Shown: positions 10,193-21,661 of the stretch, one piece after another
How the letters are laid out: every line of letters begins with the position of its first letter
Numbering within the stretch: position 1 is the first letter of the stretch
Source: Anaspis maculata
Lineage: Eukaryota; Arthropoda; Insecta; Coleoptera; Scraptiidae
Length of the DNA: 64,000 nucleotides
Direction of reading: 5' to 3'
NCBI GenBank assembly: GCA_949128115.1
Contig: OX421963.1
Location: forward strand, 57,841,306 to 57,905,305
Position numbers and translations under genes: made by a program
The notes under the pieces: generated by a model
The model's database searches: none
Told to the model about the DNA's origin: nothing
What the model saw: the letters and a program-made list of their open reading frames with translations, nothing else

Positions 10193-13114
10193 TTATCCTG
10201 AGCCGTATACGAATTCCCTCCATTTTCTTTTGTCTTTAGCCATTCTCTTTGCTTCATTCCATTCCACGTTTCTCTCCTTCAGTGTTTCTGCTACCGTCTG
10301 GTCCCATGTTTTTCTTGGCCTTCCTCTCGCTCTCTTGCCCAACGTCTTAGCCTCCCATACATTCTTCACCGGTCTTTCTTCGTTCATTCTCACTAAATGT
10401 CCAAACCATCTTAGTTGCTGTCTCTTGATTGTCTGCCATATCGGTTCCACTTCCAGTTCTTCTCTAATTTGAACATTTCTTATCCTGTCTAGCCTTGTTA
10501 CTCCCCTCACTCTTCTTAGGTATTTCATTTCCATCGCCTGAACTCTGCTCTTCATACCATTGGTCAATACCCAGCTCTCGCTACCGTATATCAGGATTGG
10601 CTTGTATATGGTGTTGTATACTGTCATTTTGGTCTTGTTGCTTATGTCCTTCTTGCTAATAAATGATTTGCTCAGTGCGTGGTACATCTTTGCTGCGCTA
10701 TTGATTCGACTGCTGATTTCTTCTTCCATCCTTCCATCGTTTTTAATTGTCACTCCGAGATATTTGTAGCTCTCCACTTGTTCCAGCTTGTTTCCATACA
10801 CCTCTATCTCTATCTTTCTGTTTTCTTTTCCTATCACCATCACTTTGGTCTTATTCGTGTTTATTTTCATTCTTCTCTTAGTCAGTTCTTCTTCCCATAG
10901 TTTCAAATTTTCCTTTAGTTGTGCTTCTCCTTCTGCGCAAATTGTAAGATCATCCGCGAATGCACACTCTGCTAATTTGACCATTCTCAATTTCCTGTAT
11001 CCTACATTCACTTTGTGTACTTTTTGCTTTAGTTCCTTCAATATGTCGTCCATTGCAATAATAAACAGGGTCGGGCTTAGCACCCCTCCCTGTTTGAGCC
11101 CCTGATCTACTGAGAATTCTTCTGACTGCATATTATTTGTTCTAACATAGTTCTTGTTGTTGTTGTATAGTCCTTCTATAGCTCTCCTCAACTTAACGTC
11201 TACGCCTCTCTTCTCTAAACTATCCCATATCATTTTCCGCGGTATTCGATCGAACGCTTTCTCAAGATCCAAAAATGCGAGACATACTTCTTTATTTTTG
11301 TTGGTTTTTTCTATAAGCTGTTTGATGGAAAATATGTGGTCTTGCGTGCTCCGTCCCTTTCTGAACCCACTCTGTGCTTCCTCCAACTGTGGTTCGATTT
11401 TCTTTCTGAGTTTTCCTTCCAGTATTCTCTCGTAAGTTTTTGCTACCACACTCATAATAGTTATGCCTCTGTAATTTCCACAATCTCTCGAATCGCCTTT
11501 CTTAAATATTGGGATGATAATTCCTGTCCGCCAATCTTCCGGTACTTCTCCCGAACTCCATGCCATGCAGAAAATTTCCGTCAACATCTTCACGCCTTTT
11601 TCTCCCAGTTTCTTTAGCATTTCGGATGTGATTTGGTCGTGTCCTGCAGATTTTCCATTTTTCATCCTGTTCACCATTTCTATAACTTCCTCTTCATTGA
11701 TTATATTTTCTTGGTCTTCTTTTCGGTGGTGCTGTGCCTTGCTCATCATTCCATTTCGCTGTTCGTCTTCTACATCTGGATTTAGCATTTCTTGGAAGTA
11801 TTCTCGCCATCTAGTCATTATTTCCCTTCCTTCTGTTAAGGTTTTATTATCTTTATCCTTAATTTGTTTTAACGTGTATTTTTTATCTTTTCTCAAGTTC
11901 TTCAATGCTTTGTAGAATAATTTCTGATTTGCCTTACTGTCTTCTTCCATTTTCTTCCCGAACTCTTCCCAGGACTTTTCCTTTGCTTTCTCCACCATTT
12001 CCTTTACTTTTATTCTCTGTTCTTTGTAGTCTGCATAGTTTTCTTCTGACCTGTTTGCCAAATATTTCTTCCACTTCTCCTTCTTCATCGTCACCTGCTC
12101 CCTTATTTCCTTGCTCCACCAACGCGTTTGTTTTTTGTTCTTATCAATTCTGATTGTTCCACACACTTTCTTTGTTGCATCTAACAAAATTTCCTTGAAA
12201 TTCTGCCATGTTTGTTCCAAGTTTTTGTTGTTCCAACTTTCTTCTTCTATTCTATCTTCTACATATTCTCTGTACCTTTTTGCTATTACTTCCTCTGTCA
12301 ATTTATATGTCTTCATCGCTTCCTTCGTTGCCATACTTCCTTTAGGCATCTTGTCATCTCTTCCGTGTGTTTTTATTCTCATTTTTCCAATAACTAAGTA
12401 ATGGTCACTATATATTTCATATTCTCTCCTGACTCTCACATCAATCACTTCCTTTCTATGCATTTTATCTATCAACATGTAATCTATTATCGATTTCTCG
12501 TTTCTACTTTTAACCTCTCTTGTGAATTTATGTATGTCCTTGTGATGGTAAAACGTATTTGTCACAATCAGGTTATTTTCTGTACAGAAATTTATCAGTC
12601 GTCTTCCATTATTATTTCTTGTTTCTTCTCCCTGCTGTCCTATTACATCAATTGCTTCATTTTTTCTCTTTCCAACTCTGCTATTCAAATCTCCCAGTAT
12701 TATCATTCTTCCGTTCATGTTTTCTATGATGTTGGTCATCTTTTCCCAAAACACATCTTTGTTTTCTGCTCTCTCGTCTTCATTTGGACCGTATGCTATT
12801 ATAATATTCGTCTTTTCCTTTTTATCTATTTGCATTTCTAGTCTCATTATACGTTCTGTGATAAATTCCCATTTTTGCAAATATCTTATATTTTCTCGTT
12901 TTACTATGCATCCAACCCCCTCCTTTGCTCTGCTTTCCTGTCTTACTCCGCTGTAAATGAGTAAATGTCCTTCGTTCGTTTCTTCTTCCCCGTTTCCTTT
13001 TTTCTTTGTCTCACATAATGCCAATATATCCAGCTTTGCCTTTTCAAATTCCTGAACCAGTTCTTGTTCTTTTCCCATCAGTCCTCTCACGTTCCAAACC
13101 GCCATCCTCCACAT
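10193..13114 (-). CDS. LINE ORF2: AP endonuclease and reverse transcriptase
   Basis: A 973-residue polyprotein that would nick the target DNA and reverse-transcribe the element RNA by target-primed reverse transcription. Residues 1-245 form an endonuclease/exonuclease/phosphatase domain, with WNVRG at 7-11, the acidic residue in ALCETK at 32-37, GDLNSRVG at 141-148 and the SDH motif at 236-238. The reverse transcriptase spans about 480-735. It has a first catalytic Asp in LDLEKAFD (about 615-622), QGLKQGGVLSPTLF (671-684) and FADD at 719-722. The C-terminus carries RWFGHLVRM and GRPRKTW, as is common in RTE/L2-related elements. All catalytic motifs are present and the frame is intact, so the protein could be active. 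It starts 167 bp after ORF1 stops. Confidence 0.93.
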   Translation of the reverse strand: MWRMAVWNVRGLMGKEQELVQEFEKAKLDILALCETKKKGNGEEETNEGHLLIYSGVRQESRAKEGVGCIVKRENIRYLQKWEFITERIMRLEMQIDKKEKTNIIIAYGPNEDERAENKDVFWEKMTNIIENMNGRMIILGDLNSRVGKRKNEAIDVIGQQGEETRNNNGRRLINFCTENNLIVTNTFYHHKDIHKFTREVKSRNEKSIIDYMLIDKMHRKEVIDVRVRREYEIYSDHYLVIGKMRIKTHGRDDKMPKGSMATKEAMKTYKLTEEVIAKRYREYVEDRIEEESWNNKNLEQTWQNFKEILLDATKKVCGTIRIDKNKKQTRWWSKEIREQVTMKKEKWKKYLANRSEENYADYKEQRIKVKEMVEKAKEKSWEEFGKKMEEDSKANQKLFYKALKNLRKDKKYTLKQIKDKDNKTLTEGREIMTRWREYFQEMLNPDVEDEQRNGMMSKAQHHRKEDQENIINEEEVIEMVNRMKNGKSAGHDQITSEMLKKLGEKGVKMLTEIFCMAWSSGEVPEDWRTGIIIPIFKKGDSRDCGNYRGITIMSVVAKTYERILEGKLRKKIEPQLEEAQSGFRKGRSTQDHIFSIKQLIEKTNKNKEVCLAFLDLEKAFDRIPRKMIWDSLEKRGVDVKLRRAIEGLYNNNKNYVRTNNMQSEEFSVDQGLKQGGVLSPTLFIIAMDDILKELKQKVHKVNVGYRKLRMVKLAECAFADDLTICAEGEAQLKENLKLWEEELTKRRMKINTNKTKVMVIGKENRKIEIEVYGNKLEQVESYKYLGVTIKNDGRMEEEISSRINSAAKMYHALSKSFISKKDISNKTKMTVYNTIYKPILIYGSESWVLTNGMKSRVQAMEMKYLRRVRGVTRLDRIRNVQIREELEVEPIWQTIKRQQLRWFGHLVRMNEERPVKNVWEAKTLGKRARGRPRKTWDQTVAETLKERNVEWNEAKRMAKDKRKWREFVYGSG

Positions 13115-13281
13115 TCCATCAGGCTCTTGACTATTTCTATTTTCTGCTAATTTCTCATTTTTATTTGTTCCTTGTTTCTGTTTCTCCCTTTTCTTTTTGT
13201 CTGTTCCATCTTTCGTATCCCGTATCTTCTTTGCCTTAGTCGTCTTATCAAGTTCATCATTTGTGGTTTTGCTTTCATCAT

Positions 13282-14100
13282 TTAACTTAAATTCCTCCCT
13301 TCTCTTGTATCTTCTAGATCGTTTTTTGTTGTTTCTCGCTCAATATCGTGTTTTTTGTTGTTCCAAATCCATTTGTTACCGTTTATTATTAATTTTTGGT
13401 AGCCAATTTTTACAGTGTGTCCCATGTATCTTTCCTTATGCGCTTTCCTTGAGAGTTCCTTTTGAATTTCCATCTCTTGTTTTGTTAAATCGTTGTTTAT
13501 ATAGATTTTTTGGTTTTTCAATGTACGCAGTTTCTCCTTGTTTTTCATGATATCTATTTTCTTTTCGTAGTCTTCTACTTCACCAATACATATCTGGTCA
13601 TTTATCTTATATGCTTTCTTTATTCTCACACCTCCTACTACATGTTGTTGGACGAATTCTTGCATTTCTTGCCTTATCTGGTCATTGTTTTTGCCTCTGA
13701 TTTTCAGTCCGTTTATGCATATGTTATTCTTCTTCCTGTCACGTTCCATTCTTTCCAATCTGAATTCCATCACCTCTAGTTTGCGTACTGAGTCACTCAT
13801 GTTATCTACCCGATCTCTGAGTTCTTTGTTTTGCTGTCGCAGTTCAATTATCTCACCTCTGAATTCTTGGTTTTCCTTTCTTATTTCCTTTATCTCTCCC
13901 ATCATCTGTTTTAGCATATCCTTCATTTCCTCCATTTCTCTCTTTTCTTGCTCACGTTCTATCTGTTTCACGGGTGTTTTTATACCACTTTTCTTAAGTT
14001 TCCTATACTTGGGTTCCTCGTTGTCCTCTTCCCGTTTTCTCTTATTCTCATCCGTAGAATATCCTTCGCCCTCCTCCTGTTTTTCTTTTCCTGCTTTCAT
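13282..14100 (-). CDS. LINE ORF1 protein: coiled coil plus RRM-like domain
   Basis: This 272-residue protein is the first product of the LINE at 10073-14453. By analogy with L1-type ORF1 proteins it would bind the element's RNA and form the ribonucleoprotein particle; that role is inferred. Residues 1-45 are very charged and probably disordered. About 45-125 is a strong heptad-type coiled coil rich in E, K, L and M, suited to trimerisation. It is followed by an RRM-like strand with NNICINGLKIRG (about 123-136) and a basic C-terminal part. No CCHC zinc knuckle is present, unlike Jockey-type ORF1. The start codon is the first ATG after the 5' untranslated region. The sequence is intact, with no stop or frameshift. 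Confidence 0.75.
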   Translation of the reverse strand: MKAGKEKQEEGEGYSTDENKRKREEDNEEPKYRKLKKSGIKTPVKQIEREQEKREMEEMKDMLKQMMGEIKEIRKENQEFRGEIIELRQQNKELRDRVDNMSDSVRKLEVMEFRLERMERDRKKNNICINGLKIRGKNNDQIRQEMQEFVQQHVVGGVRIKKAYKINDQICIGEVEDYEKKIDIMKNKEKLRTLKNQKIYINNDLTKQEMEIQKELSRKAHKERYMGHTVKIGYQKLIINGNKWIWNNKKHDIERETTKNDLEDTREGRNLS

Positions 14101-16435
14101 TAAAAAGTTTCGAATTTGTTTATTCGTTTCTCATGTGGTGCAGCGAGCGCAAAGGCAAAAACCCGGGTCGGCCCCTCGAAGGCGATAACCTTATCTCGCT
14201 GTAGTATGTTCTCTGCTAGCCAAACGAAATTCTAAAACAAATCTAATTAATCAAAATTGTATGTTCCAACCAGGTGTTGACCAGATTCTCCGGTGGATAT
14301 CCTTGATCTTAATCGGCTTTTCGCTACTTGTTCGTTTTCCGTATCGATCTTTTCGCATAAATCTTCTATCAATCGTAGTGCAATGTTTACTTCGCGACGG
14401 AGCGCATGAATAGGCGTGTTCACGTCGGCGAGGCTTGGAGTGGAATCCTATGTGCAATGCTATCAAATTTTGTAAATTTCAAAAAAAAATTGAAAATTTT
14501 TTATTTTGATTTTTGAAAATTCAAAAGCTAGATAGCATCGACAATGCATCTTTCCCCAAGAAAGTCGCATGCCAAATTTGAACTTTCTATTTTCGAAAAA
14601 AAGGTACCAAAAATGTTTTCTACAAATTCAGTTTTTCATGTCTACGAGAAGTCATTTTTGGTACCCTTTTTTTGAAAATAGAAAGTTCAAATTTGGCATG
14701 CGACTTTCTTGGGGGCATGCATTGTCGATACTTTCTAGTTTTCTAATTTTCAAAAATCAAAATTAAAAATTTTTTTTGGAAATTTTCAACATTTGATAGC
14801 AATGCCCGCACATTTTCTTTTTGGAGGAGTTTCTACTTAGCGACAAAAATAACATGAGACCGGTTCCCGTTAACAACTTCTTTAGTCGAATCAGAAACCC
14901 CTTATAGTCCAGGACCGATTTGAAATGAGGTAGACATCTTTGATATAAATCGGAGTTTTTGCAGAGACATTCGGAAGCATGTTCTTATTCACCAAAAAAA
15001 AGTCCCCAAGTGTCCCGTTGGCGCTAGCCGAGTTATGGGGTGAAAACCGCCCCTAAAAGTGACACGGTGCTGGTTTTTCTCATTTTTCTGCCAAACGGTC
15101 ACTTGCACGTAAAATAAGTATGGAACTCAAAATATTCCCCACTAAATTCTGCATCGAAAAGGTTCTATCAACCACATGCCTAAGTCCCACCCAATTCGCG
15201 TAAACAGCGGTTGAAGTGGGGGGTAGTTTCAAGCGCGTCACGAGAAATTTATGTAACGCTGTGTTTCAAGGTAGATATCTGATAAATGGCTGATCTGACA
15301 AAAAAACCGTTGTGAACGAAATTGCTCACCATCATGTTCTGCACACGATGCATGAGTTTTCAATCCCTTTGGAAATTTTTTTTTGGGTTATATGACGAAA
15401 AAGTGCCCTATATGCAATGCAGAAATTTCAAATACATTGAAATTTCACAATCGCTTTTGATCCTAAAAGGCCGCTTTTTGACACTGGTCATCACTGATAT
15501 ATCCTTAGTCGAATAAAAAAAGTCCCCGCCCGTCCTCCTCACATTAACCAAGTTTTGAGGGGGTAAACCACCCTTAAAGTGACTTCCAAATGGTTTTTCT
15601 CAATTTTCGGCTAAACGGTTGCTCAAAATCAAAATTCGTAGGTGACCAATAATATTCCTGAGTAAATTTTGCATCGAAAAGGTCGGATACACTATTCAGC
15701 TAACTTTCACCCAGCTCTTGGAATCACCGTTCGGAGTTCTACAAGTTCGAAGAGCGCGATTTAGACACCCGCTCCGACGCCGCTTAATAGCGGATATCTC
15801 AAAAACGGCTTGTTGTAGAATAAAAATGGAAGAGATTCAATTTATGGGGCAAAATATGTTTCATGAGGTGCGGGTAATGATTTTTAGTTTTACGGATGAT
15901 ATGAATGAGTTTCAGCGGTTCCTAAATCGTCTCCCAAATAAGAAAAATCAAAAATTTCCTGGTTATGTGCCTGTTAAACACAGATTTTTTTGTAACTGAT
16001 CAATATATAAATTTTATATTGCCCATCGCTGAATTGGCAAAGAATTGTGCATCGAATGAAGTTTTGCTCATTTGGCTGGTCTTGACCTGAGCTGTGCAAA
16101 ACACGTACAAAGTTTAGAGTAATTCCGAACACGCAGAGTAAAACTTGTATAACTCCGTCTATAGAAGCGTGTATCTCAAAACTGGCTGGTTTAACAGAAA
16201 AATGCACCAAGAAAGAATTGATTGAGTGGAGTGTCCTCTACAAGAGGCATGTCTTGTTTTTTCTCTAATTCGAAAATTCCATGAGCTACGCTCGTTTTTT
16301 ATAACAATCTCGAAGGAAATAGAAATTTCACGCTGGGTTTTGCATTTTGCCCTTTTACAATGAATTATATATATTTAAAATGTCTAGAACAATAATTTCC
16401 ATTAAGGGTATCACAAAAATGGTGACTTGCAATGA

Positions 16436-16437
<2 letters not shown>

Positions 16438-16471
<34 letters not shown>

Positions 16472-16931
16472 AGTAATGGTAACAACACAAATTTAAAAAA
16501 AAACTGGATTTCTCAAGTCCACCGAGGACAGCATCCATCAAGGCTGTAAAAGACAACGTATTCGAACTGTCATATTGTACACTGATTGATCAAGAATAAG
16601 AACAATCATATTTGATTCGAAGGACAATGACGTAAACGTGTTATTGGAAAATCAGTGTAAAAGCCAACTCAAGTACCTGAAAGTAGGTACATCACTCATT
16701 CAGCATTCAGCACAGTGCTGGAAGAGTACTACTGTGCTGGATGCCATCTGGAAATAAAGTCAATCTATTATTATTATTATTATTATTATTATGACAATTC
16801 AAAGGCGTCTTTTTCCACAGCCTTCGGCTGCTGTACTCGGTGGACTTGAGAAAACCAGTTTTTTTTTAAATTTGTGTTGTTACCATTACTATCATTATTA
16901 TTATTAGTATTATTATTATTATTTCATTGCT
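16438..16931. repeat. (AAT)n/(ATT)n microsatellites around the palindrome centre
   Basis: An AAT tract at about 16438-16482 is mirrored by an ATT tract at about 16887-16931, one in each arm. A third tract lies near 16770-16791 in the loop. The first two are copies of one another by inverted repetition. Confidence 0.8.
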
Positions 16932-19619
16932 AGTCACCATTTTTGTGATACCCTTAATGGAAATTATTGTTCTAGACATTTTGAATATATATAATTCATT
17001 GTGAAAGGCTAGAATGCAAAACCCAGCGTGAAATCTCTATTTCCTTCGAGATTCTTATGAAAAACGAGCGTAGCTCATGAAATTTTTGGATTAGAGAAAA
17101 AACAAGATATGCCTCTTGTAGAGGACACTCCACTCTATCAATTCTTCCCTGGTGCATTTTTCTGTTAAACCAGCCAGTTTTGAGATACACGCTTCTATAG
17201 ACGGAGTTATACAAGTTTTTCTCTGCGTGTTCGGAATTACCCTAAACTTTGTACGTGTTTTGCACAGCTTAGGTTGAGACCAACCAAATGAGCAAAACCT
17301 CATTCGATGCACAATTCTTTGCCAATTCAGCGATGGGCAATTTGAAATTTATATATTGATAAGTTACAAAAAAATCTGGGTTTAACAGGCACATAACCAG
17401 GAAATTTTTAATTTTTCTTATTTGGGAGACGATTTAGGAACCGCTGAAACTCATTCATATCATCCGTAAAACTAAAAATCATTACTCGCACCTCATGAAA
17501 CATATTTTGCCCCATAAATTAAACTTTTTCCATTTTTATTCTACAACAAGCCGTTTTTGAGATATCCGCTATTTAGCAGCGTCGGAGCGGGTGTCTAAAT
17601 CGCGCTCTTCGAACTTGTAGAATTTCGAACGGTGATTGCAAGAGCTGGGTGGGAGTTAGCTGATTAGTGTATTCAACCTTTTCGATGCAAAATTTAATCA
17701 GGAATATTTTTGGTCACCTACCAATTTTGCATTTGAGCAACCGTTTAGCCGCAAATTGAGAAAAACCAGTTGGAAGTCACTTAAGGGTGGTTTACCCCCT
17801 CAAAACTTTAATGTGGGGAGGACGGGCGGGGACTTTTTTTATTTGACTAAGAATATATCAGTGATGACCAGTGTCAAAGAGAGGCCTTTTAGGACCAAAA
17901 GCGATTGTGAAATTTCAATTTATTTGAAATTTCTGCATTGCATATAGGGCACTTTTTCGTGATATAACCCAAAAAAAAAATTCCAAAGGGACTGAAAACT
18001 CATGCATCGTGTGCAGAACATGATGATGAGCAATTTCGTTCACAACGGTTTTTTTGTCAGATCAGCCATTTATCAGATATCTACCTTGAAACACAGCGTT
18101 ACATAAATTTCTCGTGACGCGCTTGAAACTACCCCCCACTTCAACCGCTGTTTACGCGAATTGGGTGAGACTTAGGCATGTGGTTGATAGAACCTTTTCG
18201 ATGCAGAATTTAGTGGGGAATATTTTGAGTTCCGAAGTTATTTCACGTGCAAGTGACCGTTTGGCAGAAAAATGAGAAAAACCAGCACCGTGTCACTTTC
18301 AGGGGCGGTTTTCACCCCATAACTCGGCTAGCGCCAACGGGACACTTGGGGACTTTTTTTTGGTGAATAAGAACATGCTTCTGAATGTCTCTGCAAAAAC
18401 TCAGCTTTATATCAAAGATGTCTACCTCTACCATATAAAATTATCAAACGGTCCTGTACGCTATTTAAAGAAGTTTTATTGCGGGTACTGTTTTTTAAAA
18501 ATGGAACGTTTCAAAAACCAAGAGCTGGCAGACATGCACTTCGTGTATGGCTTCCGTGATGATCGTGCTCGGCCTGTCACCTGTCTCGATTATTTTTTTC
18601 CCAAACATAGAAGTCGTGTTTCATGGCCTACGCTCAATTTTTATTTTTTATTTGTAATTTTCATTATTAATTTTTATGACATGTAGGGTAAGTTTCAAGT
18701 CGATTTTACTCGAGAACGGTGCTTCCTATCGAAGTTGAACAAGAGGACATTTTTATTGCAAAATGCTTTGACGTTTCATAATTTTATGCTTAAGTTGCAA
18801 AAAAACGTCACTTGAAAAAGTTGGGGTGATATTTCTTCCCACCCCCCCACAGTCTGACCCATTTCTGGATAGAATTTTGAAATTGTTATTACCACATATT
18901 ATTAGACATAAAAAGATTGGCCGATGTGCAAAATTTCATGATTCTGCTGTCAACAGTTTCGCAGATATTGAATAAAAACCATCTTCGGGGTACCACTTTT
19001 AGAGGGCTGTAGCTCGCTTATGAAGCATTTTTCGACCTATGTTTATGGGAACTTTTTTTGTAAGTTTGGGTCGCAGAATCTGCTGGTGAAGTATTGCACG
19101 CTAATTATGGGACACCCTGTATAACTCAAACCTCCTCGATATAATGACAACGTCAAAACTCTCGTGCGGTCACCGGAAGTCGAGTTAAGTCGTCATCTTT
19201 GAAAATTAGAGCTGAAGGTCAAAATTACAAAGTAAGCGTCAATTACCCATATGTTGGGTATCGATTCTTAGGTTTTCGGGGTCGCTGAAAACGTATGAAA
19301 TGAAACAAAAACGATTGGGTTCACCGTTCGCCCATATGTCTACCTATGGACCCAGAAGTCAGGCAAGCGAGAAAAATCCTACAAATTTTCGAAAATAGAA
19401 GTAAAATAATAAAGTGAAATAGCTCCAATCTGTACTTGGTGATGATGCTGTACCAGCTGTTCTATGTGAAATTCATGATGTTCACCTGTGAGCTGTCAAA
19501 AATCCAAAATGGCGCCCATTTCAAACACTCAGGGGAATAATTTATCGTGATTTTCTTTCGGGAGCTCCTACGTGTCACTAGCTAAGCACATGCTGTTCAT
19601 CAGTGAACAACGACTAAGA

Positions 19620-20315
19620 AAGTTCCTTACACTATTGGTGGTATCTTGCATCGTTCAAAAGATATCCGACGCGAAACTGTTTCGAACCCGTTTTTAGACA
19701 ATAGATTGAATACTTGAATAGGAGGAAAACCTTTGCATGTGAAATTGAAATAACCGACTTAAATTTATTTTGTCTGTTCCAGGCAATCATGTCTAATGAT
19801 GTATTTTGCCTGATTTGTTTTTTCTGGTCTATGCATAGAGGGTCATAAGTCAAAAATGTCTGCCTCTGTAAGTTTAAAAATTTCATACCAACTTTATTGT
19901 TGGATTTGGATAAATAATAAATATCTACCGCACCTGTACATTACTTATATATTTCTGAAGAGTTCCTCACATTTTTATTCCTTTCATAATTTGAGAGATA
20001 TAACCAACTACCTACCTCAAGTAGATGTACGTGAAATTTTAATTGAAAAATGACACCTACATGATAAAAACGAATGAAAAAATCCTCTCGCTCTGCTACC
20101 GTTTTATTCAATAATGTTGCACTGTTGCAGAAAACAGGAGGAAATAGAGTGGCGGAAACAAGATTTAATTACAAAAAGTCTGATAAAACATAAAATGCAA
20201 AAGGTTACAGTACCTAAGATGTAAATCTAGTATGTCTAATGTGCAAAAAGTCCACAATATAAATACAAACACATAGAAAGGGTCACAAGTTTCCTCCTTC
20301 ATTTCATTTCATTTC
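19620..20315. other. central spacer of the giant foldback
   Basis: Sequence between the inner end of the left arm and the truncated LINE. No supported gene or repeat. It ends in a pentanucleotide ATTTC tract at about 20300-20327, which is the 3' tail of the neighbouring LINE. Confidence 0.35.
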
Positions 20316-21660
20316 ATTTCATTTCATTTATTTATAGTGAATGATCCACTGGATCAGGGAATGCTTATGACTTGAGTTTCCTCCGTTGTCCAAGTTTTCA
20401 ATCCAAGTGACTGTATCTGGGGAAAGGGTGTAAAAGTCGGAGAAATTGCCAGGGTATGCCCTTCGTTCGCACTCTTGAACAATGTGCACGACAGTTTGAC
20501 GTGGATTTCCACAGTCACAGTGTCCAGATTGAACTTTACCACATTTATACAAAAAGTCGGCGGTTCTACCGTGGTTGCATCTAATTCGGTTCGCAGTCTT
20601 CCAGATTTTTCTTGGAAGGTCGAATCCACTCGGCTTCTGGTCGACTGGTAAATATAAGTTTACATCTTGGGTTGTTGTCTGACTCCATAATTCCTCCCAC
20701 TTATGTATGATATTGAAGTTTTCAACGCGAAGTTGATTGGCCGATTTGATGGGTGGTCTACGCGATTTTAATCGAGTTGAAGACGCGGTGACAATATCTT
20801 CGTGTATAGGTAGATGTCCGTTTTCCATCACCTTTCCGAATTGACGAAATAAAGCAGCTTGTCTTCGGAGAAAGGGAGGCGCAATATGGCTAAGTGTGGG
20901 GAGCCAGTAAGTCGGTGTAGATTTAATGCATCCCGTGATAATGCGCATTGCACTATTGAGTACGGTGTCGATTTTGTGCACGTGATGGCTGTTCAGCCAG
21001 ACTGGAGCTCCGTGTTCTGCGGCACTGTAAACCAAACTCATTGCCGAACATCTGAGTGTGTCTGCTGAGGCACCCCATGTTGTACCACATAGCTTCTGGA
21101 GTATGTTATTCCTCGTTCGTGCTTTATCTGCTACATTAGACAGATGATAGCTGTACGTAAGGGTTCTGTCAAGAGTGATGCCAAGATATTTTGGTGTTGG
21201 ATTGTTTCTGAGCAAAGTTTTATTGAAATATACAGTGAGATGATGGTTGGCGAGTCTGTTATCCAAATGAAAACAAGCACATTCAGTCTTCGTAGGGCTT
21301 GGGGTCAATCTCCATTTACGGTAGAACTCGGCAAGAATTCTAAGATCGTCGGTCAGGATTTTTTCCGTGCTTTCGATTGTTTTCCGTCTAACGGCTATCG
21401 CCAGGTCATCTGCGTACATAAATTTCTTAGAGGTAGTTGGTGGTAGGTCAGCTGTGTATAAGTTGAATAAGATGGGGGCCAGTACTGAGCCTTGAGGTAA
21501 GCCATTCTGTAGTTTTCGAACTCTGCTTATCACGTCTCCCATGGTAACTTGAAATGGCCTGTCACATAACATGATGTTTAAAAGTTTGGTCAATTTTTGA
21601 TTTGGGATAACACGGAGGAATTTGTACATCAAGCCATCCCGCCAGACCGGGTTATAATAT
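20300..21660 (-). mobile_element. 5'-truncated LINE with (GAAAT)n tail
   Basis: The 3' part of a non-LTR retrotransposon on the minus strand, ending in tandem GAAAT units (seen on the plus strand as ATTTC, about 20300-20327). At the 5' side the RT domain stops abruptly at the TA where the foldback at 21662-22416 begins. The missing half was therefore lost before or at that insertion. Confidence 0.8.
20328..21659 (-). pseudogene. truncated LINE reverse transcriptase
   Basis: An open frame of about 440 residues starting inside a reverse transcriptase. The first LINE-derived residues, VWRDGLMYKF, correspond to the block after the first catalytic Asp, so the endonuclease and the fingers are missing. 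Motifs present are LPQGSVLAPILFNLY, FMYADDLA and a C-terminal Cys/His cluster CDCGNPRQTVVHIVQEC, typical of Jockey/R1-group polyproteins. The first codons of the longer open frame (up to 21674) come from the neighbouring foldback's terminal repeat and are not LINE sequence. It cannot support transposition because catalytic domains are absent. It may be annotated as a gene by automatic pipelines, but I regard it as a relic. Confidence 0.85.
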
Positions 21661-21661
21661 A

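Larger units (their letters stand above)
10073..14453 (-). mobile_element. full-length non-LTR retrotransposon with ORF1 and ORF2
   Basis: A 4.4-kb LINE on the minus strand bounded by a perfect 15-bp target-site duplication, GCAATGCTATCAAAT, at 10058-10072 and 14454-14468. The 5' untranslated region is about 350 bp (14101-14453), followed by ORF1, a 167-bp gap and ORF2. The 3' end is an (AT)n tract at about 10071-10085 instead of a long poly(A) tail. Both reading frames are open and the duplication is perfect, so the insertion appears young. The ORF2 type (APE-like endonuclease, RT, GRPR-containing C-terminus) is like RTE/L2-related elements. The exact clade is not settled. Confidence 0.88.
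9963..14901. mobile_element. third-level foldback split by a LINE
   Basis: A short foldback of about 540 bp without the LINE. Its left arm is 9963-10072 plus 14469-about 14600, and its right arm is about 14665-14901. The ends are AAGGGGTTTCTGATGCGAC and its diverged inverse. The arms share TTTGATAGCAATGCCCG, TGGAGGAGTTTCTACTT and TGGCATGCGACTTTCTTG. It sits in the left arm of the 9.7-kb palindrome, and the right arm (about 18490-18590) lacks it. The LINE lies in its left arm. Confidence 0.65.
9381..19119. mobile_element. 9.7-kb palindromic element with CAGGGTGTCCC ends
   Basis: It starts CAGGGTGTCCCAGAATTAGC and ends in the matching inverted sequence, flanked by TA at 9379-9380 and 19120-19121. 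The opposite arm of the surrounding giant foldback (about 26510) reads through with a single TA, which confirms the boundaries. The arms are about 2.3 kb and mirror around 16677, for example GCTAGC at 15023 against 18327. The left arm is lengthened by a nested foldback carrying a LINE. The central spacer (about 16530-16838) contains (AAT)n tracts. No transposase is recognisable, so the element was probably moved in trans by a Tc1/mariner-type enzyme. Confidence 0.85.

Noticed and set aside
10230..14188. Many plus-strand open frames rich in Ser, Phe and Leu
   Set aside because: They are antisense shadows of the purine-rich LINE ORF1 and ORF2 on the minus strand.
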